Positions 1 through 8,766 are shown, numbered from the stretch's first letter. The stretch is 37,660 nt of DNA from CAYPQL01 sp964412905 (GCA_964412905.1 CAYPQL010000005.1:1-37660); one strand, 5' to 3'. The notes: generated from the sequence alone by a model not told the origin. Numbers and translations: made by a program.

Positions 1-767
1 AATACACCGACGGATCGGATGGAAATTATGATTATGCAAGCGGCACCTCAATGGCTGCGCCGCATGTCGCTGGATTGGCGGCTTTGATTTGGGGATATGA
101 TTCAGAGCTTTCTTATTCTGAAGTTAAGGATGTGATTTTGGAAACTGGGGATGAGTTAACTTCTCTTGCTGGGAAAACTGTAACTGGAAAAAGAATCAAT
201 GCTTTTAATGCGCTTGATTCTTTAGTTCCAACCCATACAATTTCGGGAACAATAAAATATTATGATGAGGTGAAAGTAATTCCAAATGCCACAGTAATTT
301 TAGAAAATGATGTCGGCGAGCAAATAGCTATTGCCACAACTGACGCAAACGGTTATTATGAATTTACAGGGGTTGCGGATGGTGGGGATTATGTTGTTAA
401 GGTTGAAAAAGATGATACTACTATTTCAACCCAAGTCAATGGGCTTGATCTGACAAAAATAGTTCGTCATATGGCAGGAATTGAAACGCTTGATTCCATA
501 TTTAAAATAATCGCCTCTGATGTTGATGAAACAGGAGCAATTAATGGACTTGATTTAACAAAAATAGTTAGATATATGGTTGGGCTGGACAGTGAATTCT
601 CAAGTGGTGATTGGAAATTTTATTCTTCAGAAGCTACTTTAACTGAAAGCAATTATTTAACTGAAGGATTACAGCGAACATATTCTAATTTAACAGTTGA
701 TATTCCTAATCAAAATTTCACAAGCGTTAAAATGGGGGATGTAAATAATTCGTGGAACAATAACTAA
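1..767 (+). CDS. Subtilisin-like serine protease, C-terminal part with dockerin-like tail (5' end outside window)
   Basis: The reading frame is open from base 3, so the window cuts into this gene. The first visible residues contain GTSMAAPHVAGL, the block around the catalytic serine of the subtilase (S8) family; the Asp and His of the triad lie upstream of the window. After the protease end comes a beta-rich segment of the carboxypeptidase-regulatory/Cna-B type (about bases 230-430). Next are two repeats ending in NGLDLTKIVR(H/Y)M, the second preceded by DVDETGAI. This is the calcium-loop-plus-helix duplication of a type I dockerin. A short tail follows. The protein is presumably exported and held on the cell surface through its dockerin. 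The next gene starts 38 nt downstream and begins with a cohesin-like domain, so the two products probably bind each other. Family assignment is strong; the dockerin call rests on visible motifs only. Confidence 0.88.
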   Translation, partial: YTDGSDGNYDYASGTSMAAPHVAGLAALIWGYDSELSYSEVKDVILETGDELTSLAGKTVTGKRINAFNALDSLVPTHTISGTIKYYDEVKVIPNATVILENDVGEQIAIATTDANGYYEFTGVADGGDYVVKVEKDDTTISTQVNGLDLTKIVRHMAGIETLDSIFKIIASDVDETGAINGLDLTKIVRYMVGLDSEFSSGDWKFYSSEATLTESNYLTEGLQRTYSNLTVDIPNQNFTSVKMGDVNNSWNNN

Positions 768-805
768 ATTTATATATATTAAAAATTTAACTTCAAATTA
801 AACTT

Positions 806-3800
806 ATGAAAAAAATGTTATTAAACAAAGTAAAAAAAATTGCAAGTTTTATGCTTGTGTTATCAATGACTATTTCTAATTTAATTTTTGTTCCAGCCAC
901 ACAAGCTGTTGGGGCTTCATTAATAATAGGAAGCGATACTGCGAACAATGGAGAGTCAATTAGTATTCCAATTTTTGCTGCCAGTCCTTTTGTGGATGTT
1001 GCCAGCGTGACTATGTATATCAATTATGATTTAAGCTTACTTGAATATATTGGTTATGCATTAGATCAGTTACCGTCAGCAACTGTTAATAAAGTTGGAA
1101 ATCAGATTAGAATTGTTTGGTTTGATTCCACAGGAACAACGCCGATATCCTTTAATAACGCTGATACGCTTTTGAATTTGAATTTTAATGTAATCTCTAG
1201 CGATATTACAACTACTAATATAACTTTTGATTCTTCTTCTGTAATAGGAGATAGTTCTGCTAGCGTTATTTTCACTACTTTTACAAACGGTGTTATTACT
1301 TTAAATTCTGATCAAACAGCTCCAATTGTAACTGAAGTAACCGCGGTTCCAACGCCAACCAAGGATAATACTCCCAGCTATACATTCAATTCAACCGAAG
1401 CGGGAACGATCACTTATGACGGCGGATGTATTGGAGATGCTACCAATGCGAACGCAGGCGACAACCCAATAATTTTTGACACGCTTAGCGATGGAGTTTA
1501 TAACAGCTGCACAATTACGGTAACTGACGCTGATGATAACGCGAGCACACCCTTGCTTGTAAATACATTTACCGTTGATACAGTTGCGCCTGCAATTATT
1601 AGTTATACTTTAAACGGCGTTGAAAGCAACGCTACTTTTAATCCAGATTTAGGTGAAACAGTTGAAATAGTATTAAACGCGAACGAAAATGTTTATAATT
1701 GGGTTTCGTTGAAAATAGAAAATATGAATAATAGCGGAATATATAAATATTATTCTCCTGATTGTGATGGAAATTCACAGTGTGTGAAAACATGGGACGG
1801 ATCAATATCGCCAGGAACACTTGTTGACGGCGTGTATAAAATAAAAGTGAAAATGAAAGATGAAGCTGGAAATGTTTTCGATGAATATCTTGCGCCGTAT
1901 GTGATAATTGTTAATACTGTTACAGAAGATACAACCCCGCCAGTCATCACTTTACTTGGCAATAATCCAGTTAATCTGAATGTAGATGATATTTACGCTG
2001 ATGCCGGAGCTACTGCCAGCGATGATGTTGATGGAGATATTACAGCAAGTATTGTTATAGTAAATCCGGTAAATACAAATATAGCAGATACTTATACGGT
2101 TACTTATAATGTTTCAGATACGGCTGGTAATTCAGCAACAGAAGTGACCAGAACTGTTAATGTGGGTGAAGTACCGGACATAATCCCTCCAACCGCCACG
2201 ATTTTTTACAGCGCCACAGCCCCAACGAATGCTGATGTTGTCGCGACTATGACTCCAAGCGAGCCAGTAACAGTGACAAACAACAGCGGAAGTCTTTCAT
2301 ATACCTTTACCGCGAACGGAACATTTACTTTTGAATTTAGCGACGCGGCGGGTAATACCGGATCTGCGGTCGCAACTGTGAATAATATTGATAAAGTCGC
2401 GCCAACGATAACAACAAAATTGGGCGATGGAGTTGTTGATTATACAATTGAAGCAAACACTACAGCGAATTTGGTTTTTAGCGAGGAATTATCTTCAAGC
2501 TCTGAAACGGCGGTTCAAAACGCTCTGAGCGCGGGAGCTGATAGAACATTAACTTACGCATGGTCTGGCGCAACGCTCACGATTACAGCTACAGAAGCGA
2601 CGACTTTTGCGAATGATGTTGTTGTAAATGTTTCTGATCTTGCGGGAAATGCAGCAGAATTATTATTAGTTGACTCCGCTTTATCCGGCGACCAAACCAC
2701 TCCCGACACTGGTACGGGAGACGCTACTCTTAATAATACAACTCCGCAAGTTGTAATTACCAATCCGACTCAAGAAGTGAATATTACAATCGGTAGCGGG
2801 ACAACCAACCCTACGATTGATGTGAGCTCATTTATTTCCGGAGGAACAGGAACAATTCCGAAAATCACAATTGAATCGGAAAACGCGGATGTCGCTATTC
2901 CGGCTTCCACAACCGTTACGAGCGAGGACGCTTTATGGAACGGAATAATTAACGCGCCAACTGTTACGACCGTTGAATTGCCGGAAACTTCGGGCGAGAC
3001 GACAACACTTAATACTGCTATAGAAATTGGATTTACCGGCGCTAAATTATCTTTTGACAATGCGGTTAGAATATTAATTCCGGATCAGGCTGGCAAGAAA
3101 GCAGGTTATGTTAGAACTGGAATGACATTCACGGAGATTACTTCCAGTTGTTCCGCCGACAGCCAGGCAACGGGAGATGCTTTAGCCCCCGATGGCGATT
3201 GCAAGATTGATGTCGGTTCTGATTTAGTAATCTGGACAAAACACTTCACGAAATTCGCGGCATATACTCAAACCGCAATTCCTTCAACCGGCGGCGGAGG
3301 CGGAATTATTTCTACAACTTCGCCGACCGGCGCTTCAATCATTATCAACAACGGAGAATCTAACATTGCAAGCGCGAATGTTACTTTGACTTTGTCAGCT
3401 TCTAACGCCATACAAATGGCAATCTCGAATAATTCAGATTTTACCGATGTAAGCTGGGAAACTTATGCGGCTTCAAAAGAATGGGTGTTGACTTCCAGCA
3501 CTGGCGAAAAAACTGTCTATGCCAAATTCCGAAGTTCAAACGGCGGCGTGTCTTCTGTCGTTTCTGACAGCATTGTCTTAAACAACGCGAACAAAAATTC
3601 TAATTCAAATTCAACGGGAAAAGTTAAAGGCGTGGAAGATATAACAGTGGAAGATACAACTATCACCGACGGCGACATCATCCAGTGTAAATCTTGCTCA
3701 CAACCATTCGCGGTCTATATTGTTAAAATTACAGGCAACGCTAAATACATCCGCCACATCGCAAGCATTAATATCTTCAACCACTACAGCCATCTTAAAT

Positions 3801-4054
3801 GGGAAAACCTCAAGCAAGTTTCTTCTCTGAATGACTATTCTTTATCCGGCTGGGTAAGGGTAAATACCGGAACGAACGGAACCGCCGCTCCGACGGACAA
3901 AGTGTATGAAATAAACGGCGATCAAACTAGACACTGGATCAATATGACCGCGGAGCAATTCTTGTCTCATGGCGGATCGGAACCGGCGATATTTAATATC
4001 AATCATGGAGAATCAAATCTTTACGCCGCCGGAGCTGATGTGACGAGCTTATAA
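806..4054 (+). CDS. Large secreted multidomain surface protein: cohesin-like domain, Ig-like repeats, conserved C-terminal domain
   Basis: 1082 residues. The N-terminus is a signal peptide: a Lys-rich start, a hydrophobic stretch at about 12-29, and a likely cleavage after ATQA near residue 34. Residues about 37-167 look like a cohesin domain (strands such as ASVTMYINYD and a later TLLNLNF). Then come Ig-like modules at about 170-258, 260-370, 378-453 (DUF5011/HYR type with VTYNVSDTAGN), 460-528 and 530-615. A TSTP/Gly-rich linker (STGGGGG) and a further Ig-like repeat with MAISNNSDFTDVSWE follow. The last roughly 130 residues form a compact domain with GWVRVNTG and INGDQTRHWINMTAEQF. I recall that motif from other CPR surface proteins, but its function is unknown to me. 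The upstream protease carries a dockerin-like tail, so this may be its scaffold. A strong terminator follows. It lacks an obvious Shine-Dalgarno. Confidence 0.85.
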   Translation: MKKMLLNKVKKIASFMLVLSMTISNLIFVPATQAVGASLIIGSDTANNGESISIPIFAASPFVDVASVTMYINYDLSLLEYIGYALDQLPSATVNKVGNQIRIVWFDSTGTTPISFNNADTLLNLNFNVISSDITTTNITFDSSSVIGDSSASVIFTTFTNGVITLNSDQTAPIVTEVTAVPTPTKDNTPSYTFNSTEAGTITYDGGCIGDATNANAGDNPIIFDTLSDGVYNSCTITVTDADDNASTPLLVNTFTVDTVAPAIISYTLNGVESNATFNPDLGETVEIVLNANENVYNWVSLKIENMNNSGIYKYYSPDCDGNSQCVKTWDGSISPGTLVDGVYKIKVKMKDEAGNVFDEYLAPYVIIVNTVTEDTTPPVITLLGNNPVNLNVDDIYADAGATASDDVDGDITASIVIVNPVNTNIADTYTVTYNVSDTAGNSATEVTRTVNVGEVPDIIPPTATIFYSATAPTNADVVATMTPSEPVTVTNNSGSLSYTFTANGTFTFEFSDAAGNTGSAVATVNNIDKVAPTITTKLGDGVVDYTIEANTTANLVFSEELSSSSETAVQNALSAGADRTLTYAWSGATLTITATEATTFANDVVVNVSDLAGNAAELLLVDSALSGDQTTPDTGTGDATLNNTTPQVVITNPTQEVNITIGSGTTNPTIDVSSFISGGTGTIPKITIESENADVAIPASTTVTSEDALWNGIINAPTVTTVELPETSGETTTLNTAIEIGFTGAKLSFDNAVRILIPDQAGKKAGYVRTGMTFTEITSSCSADSQATGDALAPDGDCKIDVGSDLVIWTKHFTKFAAYTQTAIPSTGGGGGIISTTSPTGASIIINNGESNIASANVTLTLSASNAIQMAISNNSDFTDVSWETYAASKEWVLTSSTGEKTVYAKFRSSNGGVSSVVSDSIVLNNANKNSNSNSTGKVKGVEDITVEDTTITDGDIIQCKSCSQPFAVYIVKITGNAKYIRHIASINIFNHYSHLKWENLKQVSSLNDYSLSGWVRVNTGTNGTAAPTDKVYEINGDQTRHWINMTAEQFLSHGGSEPAIFNINHGESNLYAAGADVTSL

Positions 4055-4074
4055 GAATTTGCGATTATGCCCGC

Positions 4075-4110
4075 AAAACCCGGCCTCATCAGCCGGGTTT
4101 TGTTTTGTTT
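4075..4110 (+). terminator. Rho-independent terminator after the cohesin protein gene
   Basis: A perfect 10-bp stem (AAAACCCGGC at 4075-4084 with its complement at 4092-4101) encloses a 7-nt loop and is followed by a T-rich run. It lies 20 nt past the stop codon and ends the protease/cohesin transcription unit. Confidence 0.87.
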
Positions 4111-4187
4111 ATCCCCAAAGAATCCGACAATTCCGCGTTCCTTTTTTAGACAGCCTATTCGCGGTAATGTAATTCATTTTTAAAAAG

Positions 4188-4221
4188 TAGTGTCTTTTCT
4201 ACGGCCGTAGAAAAGACACTA
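4188..4221. repeat. Perfect 34-bp palindrome, left copy, upstream of the Cas2-like gene
   Basis: Every base from 4188 to 4221 pairs with its mirror position. The centre is CGGCCG and the arms read TAGTGTCTTTTCTA outward to inward. The same 34 bases occur again at 4837-4870. The right edge overlaps the position expected for the -35 box of the downstream gene, so binding here could repress it. It is not a normal terminator: there is no loop and no T run. Confidence 0.93.
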
Positions 4222-4242
4222 TGCTTATTCTGTAAATAGATG

Positions 4243-4248
4243 TATAAT
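4243..4248 (+). promoter_or_regulatory. Possible -10 box for the Cas2-like gene
   Basis: TATAAT lies 61 nt before the start codon. The -35 position (about 4220-4225) has no good consensus and abuts the palindrome, which would fit a repressed or activator-dependent promoter. Confidence 0.4.
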
Positions 4249-4308
4249 TAAAATAGACATGTAATCAAAACCATAAAGCTTAATCAAAATCATTAATCAT
4301 TAATCATT

Positions 4309-4839
4309 ATGAAATTGCCAATCACTGAAAATTTTTTGCTGGATGTTTATAATCACATTGAAAAATTAGATGAAACTTTTAGCCTATTTATCCCCCGAAC
4401 AATGAAAGAAGCTTGCTATCCCGATCTTTATGAATTGAAGCAACAGCACAAAAGAAGAAAGACGAAACAAGAATTCAGCCAGTTGGTCTATTATTTAAAG
4501 AAAAAAGGATATATTAAAATTAAAAATCTAGAGCAGAATAAAGGAGTTATTTTAACGAAAAAAGGAGAAGAGAAGGTTCTAAGAATAAAATTTAAAATAA
4601 GGAAAAAAGAAGAAAGATCGGATAAAAAATGGCAAATGATAATTTTTGATATTCCCGAAAAGAAAAGACGCCTGAGAGATTTATTGCGGGACAATCTTTG
4701 CCTTTTGGAATACAGAATGCTCCAACAAAGCATCTGGGTCTGCCCTTATGATGTTCAAAAAGAAACAGAATTTATTCTAAGAAAACATTCTCTTGACCCA
4801 TATGTAAAATTGTTCCTGATAGAAGAAATAGAAATATAG
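4309..4839 (+). CDS. Stand-alone winged-helix / Cas2-fold protein (PaaX-like)
   Basis: 176 residues, basic. Residues about 1-95 resemble a winged helix-turn-helix with a Lys-rich wing (KKKGYIKIK, then ILTKKGEEKV). Residues about 108-150 match the start of the PaaX C-terminal/Cas2 ferredoxin-like fold: WQMIIFDIPEKKRRLRD then LQQSIWVCPY. Asp114 in FDIPE occupies the position of the conserved first-strand aspartate of Cas2. No cas1, other cas gene or CRISPR array exists in the window, so a role in spacer acquisition is unlikely. The gene is framed by identical 34-bp palindromes, and its TAG stop is the first three bases of the right one. Possible roles are a regulator binding the palindrome or a nuclease/mobility protein of a palindrome-gene-palindrome unit; the sequence alone does not decide. 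Family recognition is good, function uncertain. Confidence 0.82.
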   Translation: MKLPITENFLLDVYNHIEKLDETFSLFIPRTMKEACYPDLYELKQQHKRRKTKQEFSQLVYYLKKKGYIKIKNLEQNKGVILTKKGEEKVLRIKFKIRKKEERSDKKWQMIIFDIPEKKRRLRDLLRDNLCLLEYRMLQQSIWVCPYDVQKETEFILRKHSLDPYVKLFLIEEIEI

Positions 4840-4875
4840 TGTCTTTTCTACGGCCGTAGAAAAGACACTATATTT
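4832..4875. repeat. Perfect 44-bp palindrome, right copy, containing the stop of the Cas2-like gene
   Basis: The core 4837-4870 is identical to the left copy at 4188-4221. The pairing extends five more bases on each side, to 4832-4875, because the flanks are complementary AT sequence. The gene's stop codon (4837-4839) is part of the core. Confidence 0.93.
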
Positions 4876-4892
4876 AATTATTACTAAGTAAT

Positions 4893-4934
4893 TATTATTA
4901 AAGAAGTATTATTAAAGAAGTATTATTAAAGAAA
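4893..4934. repeat. Three tandem copies of a 14-bp unit
   Basis: The unit TATTATTAAAGAAG occurs at 4893-4906, 4907-4920 and 4921-4934 (the last copy has one change). It lies between the right palindrome and the malic enzyme gene. It is probably slippage-prone; no function is evident. Confidence 0.85.
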
Positions 4935-4984
4935 TGCGCTATGAGTGATAAAGAGTTTTATATTTAAAAATAAATTTAAAAATT

Positions 4985-6118
4985 ATGAACTGCGAAAGAT
5001 CGCTGGGTTTGCATAAAAAACTTGGCGGAAAGCTGGAAATTAAAAGCAAATTTGAAATTAAAACGAAAGAGGATTTGAGTATGGCGTATACTCCTTGCGT
5101 TGCCGAGGTTTCTTCCGCGATAGCGAAAGACAAAAAGCTGGCGAGAGAATATACTATAAAGAAAAATACGGTGGCGGTTGTTTCCGACGGGAGCGCTGTT
5201 TTGGGGCTGGGCAATATCGGCGCGGAAGCGGCAATTCCCGTGATGGAAGGGAAGGCGATTTTATTCAAAGAACTTGCCGGCGTTGACGCGTTTCCGATCT
5301 GCCTGAAAACCCAGGACCCGGATGAAATTATTGGAATCGTGAAAAATATCTCTCCGGTTTTCGGGGGAATAAACATGGAAGATATTGCCGCGCCGAATTG
5401 TTTTTATATTGAAGAAAAATTGCAGGATATCGGAATACCGGTTATGCACGACGATCAGCACGGAACGGCGATAGTCGTCGTTGCCGCGCTGATGAACGCT
5501 TCAAAGGTTCTCGGCAAAAAAATAAGCTCTATGAAAATTGTGATTGTCGGCGCGGGAGCCGCGGGAACCGCGATCGCGAAAATGATAGCGCGCGAATTGG
5601 ATCCGAAAGACATAATTATCTGCGACAGCAAAGGCATAATAAGCGGAGACAGAAAAGATCTAAATCCGGCGAAGGAAAAGCTTCTTGAAATTACAAATAA
5701 AAATAACGCCTCGGGAAATATGAAAAACGCGCTGGCGGGCGCGGATGTTTTTATCGGAGTTTCAAAAGGAGGAATTCTAAACGTTGATCTGGTTAAAACT
5801 ATGAATGTCAATCCCATTATATTCGCGATGGCGAATCCGATTCCGGAGATTATGCCGGATGAAGCGAAAAAAGCCGGCGCGTTTATCATCGGCTCGGGAA
5901 GAAGCGATTTCCCAAATCAGATAAACAACGCCTTGGTTTTTCCGGGAATTTTCAGGGGGCTTTTGGATAATAATATAATAAAAATTACCGATAAAATCAA
6001 GATGAACGCGGCGAAAGCTTTGGCGGGCTATGTCAAAAATCCGACCGCTGAAAATATTCTGCCCGGCATACTTGATAAAAAAGCGGCGGCGGCCGTCGCG
6101 AATAGCGTTAAAGGATAA
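4985..6118 (+). CDS. NAD(P)-dependent malic enzyme (short bacterial type)
   Basis: 377 residues, the usual length of the short bacterial malic enzymes that convert malate to pyruvate and CO2 with reduction of NAD(P). Visible motifs in order: YTPCVAEV (35-42, the Tyr is the catalytic acid), SDGSAVLGLGNIG (67-79), MEGKAILFK (87-95, with the catalytic Lys90), GGINMEDI (metal-binding Glu132/Asp133), HDDQHGTA (155-162), the Rossmann GAGAAGTA (189-196), ANPIPE and SGRSDFPNQINN. The family more often has Gly where this protein has Cys38 (YTPGV); the other key residues are intact. The gene is a single unit, converging on the minus-strand PEGA gene. In a reduced CPR genome it would be one of few links between C4 acids and pyruvate. 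No Shine-Dalgarno precedes the ATG. Confidence 0.95.
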   Translation: MNCERSLGLHKKLGGKLEIKSKFEIKTKEDLSMAYTPCVAEVSSAIAKDKKLAREYTIKKNTVAVVSDGSAVLGLGNIGAEAAIPVMEGKAILFKELAGVDAFPICLKTQDPDEIIGIVKNISPVFGGINMEDIAAPNCFYIEEKLQDIGIPVMHDDQHGTAIVVVAALMNASKVLGKKISSMKIVIVGAGAAGTAIAKMIARELDPKDIIICDSKGIISGDRKDLNPAKEKLLEITNKNNASGNMKNALAGADVFIGVSKGGILNVDLVKTMNVNPIIFAMANPIPEIMPDEAKKAGAFIIGSGRSDFPNQINNALVFPGIFRGLLDNNIIKITDKIKMNAAKALAGYVKNPTAENILPGILDKKAAAAVANSVKG

Positions 6119-6144
6119 TAGCAGTTTTATTTTTAATATTTATT

Positions 6145-7590
6145 TTACTTTTCTTCCAAATCAATTTGAATCAATCTGCCGTTTTTTATGTAGTATAACA
6201 AATTGGAATTTTTGAGATAAAAAATATTATCATTGTCGGTCTCCAGAATTTCAAATACATTTCTCTTGTCTCTGCCGTCTATCTCCGAGAATTTGAAAAT
6301 ATTTCCTTCTTTGTAAAACAAGTGCTCCTCGTCCTTGTATAAAAAAACATTGCTTATATTTCCGCTAAACCTCGTGATGAGTTCGTTCGCGAACTCTTTT
6401 TTTTGCGGCTGGGAAGTTTTTTCTTTGATATAATAAATCCAAATTTCGTGATCATTGCCGTAAATAATCCTCTCGTCATTATTTGAAAAATCAGCTTTTT
6501 TTGCGGAAGAATTTATAAATTTTATTTCATTTTTATTGTTTACATAATATAATCTTCCGGAAGAAGACAGGATAAGAAAAGCATTTTTGCCGGTTTTGGT
6601 TATTTCGGCCGGAAGATCGGAGTCAAAATTTTCCGGCATCTCAAATGCGGTTTTTATATCAGGCGCGTCAGACAAGCCGCTTATACTGCCGTAATATAAT
6701 TTCTTGTCGCCGGGTTTGAAAAAATATATATAATCCCCGTAAATTGAAAAACTGTTTACATCCCCCAGCGCTTTTTCCGCAGTCCGCTTGGCATAGTCGA
6801 GTCTGTATAAAGCGGAATTTTTTATAAAAAATAAAAACTTGCCGAAATAAAAATTCCATTCGTTTTTGATTTCTTCGCTCTCATTAAGCGTCTGGCTCAA
6901 GTCGTATATTTTACTTCCATTTTCAACATCAATAAGATACCAAATATTTTTATTCGCCGATTTGATTTTTAGAATTACATTCGCGTTATCGTTAGAAAAA
7001 ATAATATTGCTGAAAGAATAACCGTCTTTTATTCCGCTGAATGGAATTTTTTCCAGATCGGCAATTATGCTCTCGCTATTTTTATTAAAATCAAAAACAG
7101 CTAAAGCCAGCCTTTTTTCACTCATCTTTTGGTATGCTATTTTATCTTTTCTGTTATTTGTCCAAATATTATTTTCTTGAGAATTAATTTCTATCCCGCT
7201 CAAAATTATATTTTTGCTATAATCTTTTTTTAACAAAACAATATTTTTCAGCTCTGTGACATATCCGCTTTTTACATTTACATTTTTTCCCCAGCCAAAA
7301 TAATTAGCGCTTTCTATTTTGATATCATAAGTTCCGCTTTTAAGATCTTCAATTTTAACGAAATCGCTGAACAAGTTCGCTATGGTCTTGTTGTTTTTAT
7401 AAATCGCGCCGTCTTTGTATATATCAACTTTTTCCGGCTGCGCTTTTATTATTATCGCCCCGGTTTGCACGGCTTTGTTTTCTTCAAGGTTATACTTGTA
7501 TCCGAAACTGTAAAACAGCACGATTCCCAATAAAAAGAAGAAAGTTATGGCGCAAAAATACAAGTAAAGTTTGAATTTTTTGTCTAGCAT
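6145..7590 (-). CDS. Membrane-anchored PEGA-domain protein
   Basis: About 481 residues from the ATG at 7590; a GTG at 7602 would add four residues. The N-terminus has one membrane segment (LYLYFCAITFFFLLGIVLFY) and the rest should lie outside the membrane. The next roughly 90 residues form a PEGA domain (KAQPEKVDIYKDG, then DLKSGTYDIKIE), a small beta-sandwich common on CPR surface proteins. The remainder is rich in short beta strands with recurring Tyr and aromatic residues (WYLIDVENG, ALYRLDYAKR, LYYVNNKNEIKFI), which suggests a beta-propeller. It is divergent from mreB and may be an envelope component, but no enzyme motif is visible. Domain call good, function unknown. Confidence 0.8.
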   Translation of the reverse strand: MLDKKFKLYLYFCAITFFFLLGIVLFYSFGYKYNLEENKAVQTGAIIIKAQPEKVDIYKDGAIYKNNKTIANLFSDFVKIEDLKSGTYDIKIESANYFGWGKNVNVKSGYVTELKNIVLLKKDYSKNIILSGIEINSQENNIWTNNRKDKIAYQKMSEKRLALAVFDFNKNSESIIADLEKIPFSGIKDGYSFSNIIFSNDNANVILKIKSANKNIWYLIDVENGSKIYDLSQTLNESEEIKNEWNFYFGKFLFFIKNSALYRLDYAKRTAEKALGDVNSFSIYGDYIYFFKPGDKKLYYGSISGLSDAPDIKTAFEMPENFDSDLPAEITKTGKNAFLILSSSGRLYYVNNKNEIKFINSSAKKADFSNNDERIIYGNDHEIWIYYIKEKTSQPQKKEFANELITRFSGNISNVFLYKDEEHLFYKEGNIFKFSEIDGRDKRNVFEILETDNDNIFYLKNSNLLYYIKNGRLIQIDLEEK

Positions 7591-7634
7591 AAAAATAATC
7601 ACTATGAATTACCATATTATCATAATAATTTAAA

Positions 7635-7662
7635 TTGACAATTAAGGCAAATGAGATAGAAT
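7635..7662 (+). promoter_or_regulatory. Sigma-70-type promoter for mreB
   Basis: TTGACA (7635-7640), 16-nt spacer, TAGAAT (7657-7662), giving a short leader before the mreB ATG at 7690. A second extended -10-like motif TGCTAATAA at 7675-7683 sits so close to the ATG that it would give a leaderless transcript. Confidence 0.6.
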
Positions 7663-7689
7663 AAAATAAGTTAATGCTAATAAATATTT

Positions 7690-8697
7690 ATGTTCACCAA
7701 TAAAATAGGAATAGACTTGGGCACCGCCAATATTTTGGTTTTTATACCTCAAAAAGGAGTGGTAATAAACGAACCGTCGGTTGTCGCCGTTTCCGTCGCG
7801 GATAACAAAATTTTAGCCGTGGGAAGTGAAGCGAAAGAAATGCTGGGAAAGACTCCGGAGAGCATTCGCGCCAGTCGCCCGGTGAAAGACGGCGTAATCG
7901 CCGATTATAAAGTCACGGAAGCGATGATGAAATATTTCATAAACAAGGTAAGCGGGAAGATAAGATTTTCAAAACCGGAAGTCATTGTTTCCGTTCCCGC
8001 CGGAATCACTTCAACGGAAAGAAGGGCTGTTATTGACGCGACTTTGCAGGCCGGAGCCAAGGCCGCTTATGTCGTCAAGGAGCCGATTCTTGCCGCTATC
8101 GGAGCAGGCATTCCGATCAATACTCCCTTCGGAAATATGATAATTGATGTCGGAGGGGGTACCTCGGAAGTCGCTATCATTTCTTTGGGGGGGATAGTTT
8201 CTTTTTCTTCGGTGAGAGTCGGAGGGGACAAGCTGGATCAGGCTATTTTGGAATACATAAAAAAGAAGCATGGAGTCGCTATCGGAGAAAGAAACGCCGA
8301 GGAAATAAAAATAAAAATCGGCAACGCGGTCATAGAAGAAGAGGAAGATTTTATGGAAGTGAGGGGAAGAGATCTCGTCTCCGGCTTGCCGAAAACCATA
8401 AAAATAGGATCTTGCGAAATTACGGAAGCGATGCAGGACAAGCTCGCGGAGATAATAAGAGCCGTCAAGAATGTCCTTCAAGACACCCCTCCGGAACTTT
8501 CTTCCGATGTGATTGACAGGGGAATGGTTTTGAGCGGAGGCGGAGCCCTTCTGCGAAATATGGACAAACTGCTTTCCCAAGCCACGGGAGTTCCCTGCTA
8601 TATCGCCGACGAGCCGCTATTATGCGTCGCCAAGGGAACGGGAAAAATTTTGGAAAATCTTGATATGTACAAAAGAAGCATCCTTTCCAAGAAATAG
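7690..8697 (+). CDS. mreB: Rod-shape-determining actin homologue MreB
   Basis: 335 residues, the standard MreB length. Actin-superfamily nucleotide-binding motifs are clear: phosphate 1 IGIDLGTAN near the N-terminus, phosphate 2 DVGGGTSEVAI (about 154-164) followed by VGGDKLDQAI, and the adenosine motif LSGGGALLRN (about 284-293). RPVKDGVIADY and SVPAGITSTERRAV are typical of MreB rather than of DnaK or FtsA. It polymerises under the membrane and positions wall synthesis. mreC and mreD do not follow; the next gene encodes a slipin. No Shine-Dalgarno is present; transcription probably starts only about 20 nt upstream. Confidence 0.96.
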   Translation: MFTNKIGIDLGTANILVFIPQKGVVINEPSVVAVSVADNKILAVGSEAKEMLGKTPESIRASRPVKDGVIADYKVTEAMMKYFINKVSGKIRFSKPEVIVSVPAGITSTERRAVIDATLQAGAKAAYVVKEPILAAIGAGIPINTPFGNMIIDVGGGTSEVAIISLGGIVSFSSVRVGGDKLDQAILEYIKKKHGVAIGERNAEEIKIKIGNAVIEEEEDFMEVRGRDLVSGLPKTIKIGSCEITEAMQDKLAEIIRAVKNVLQDTPPELSSDVIDRGMVLSGGGALLRNMDKLLSQATGVPCYIADEPLLCVAKGTGKILENLDMYKRSILSKK

Positions 8698-8766
8698 ATT
8701 TAAGATAAAGCTTAATTTAAAGGTCGAATAATTTAAAAATAAAATATTAATAAATAAGATAAAACT

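Noticed and set aside
793..3060. Several long minus-strand open frames opposite the cohesin protein gene and the ribosomal genes
   Set aside because: They are antisense shadows of clear plus-strand genes, with low-complexity translations and no family resemblance.
4309..4839. A CRISPR-Cas locus around the Cas2-like gene
   Set aside because: No regularly spaced direct repeats with unique spacers and no cas1 or effector gene exist in the window. The protein has a PaaX-like winged-helix N-terminus, unlike true Cas2.
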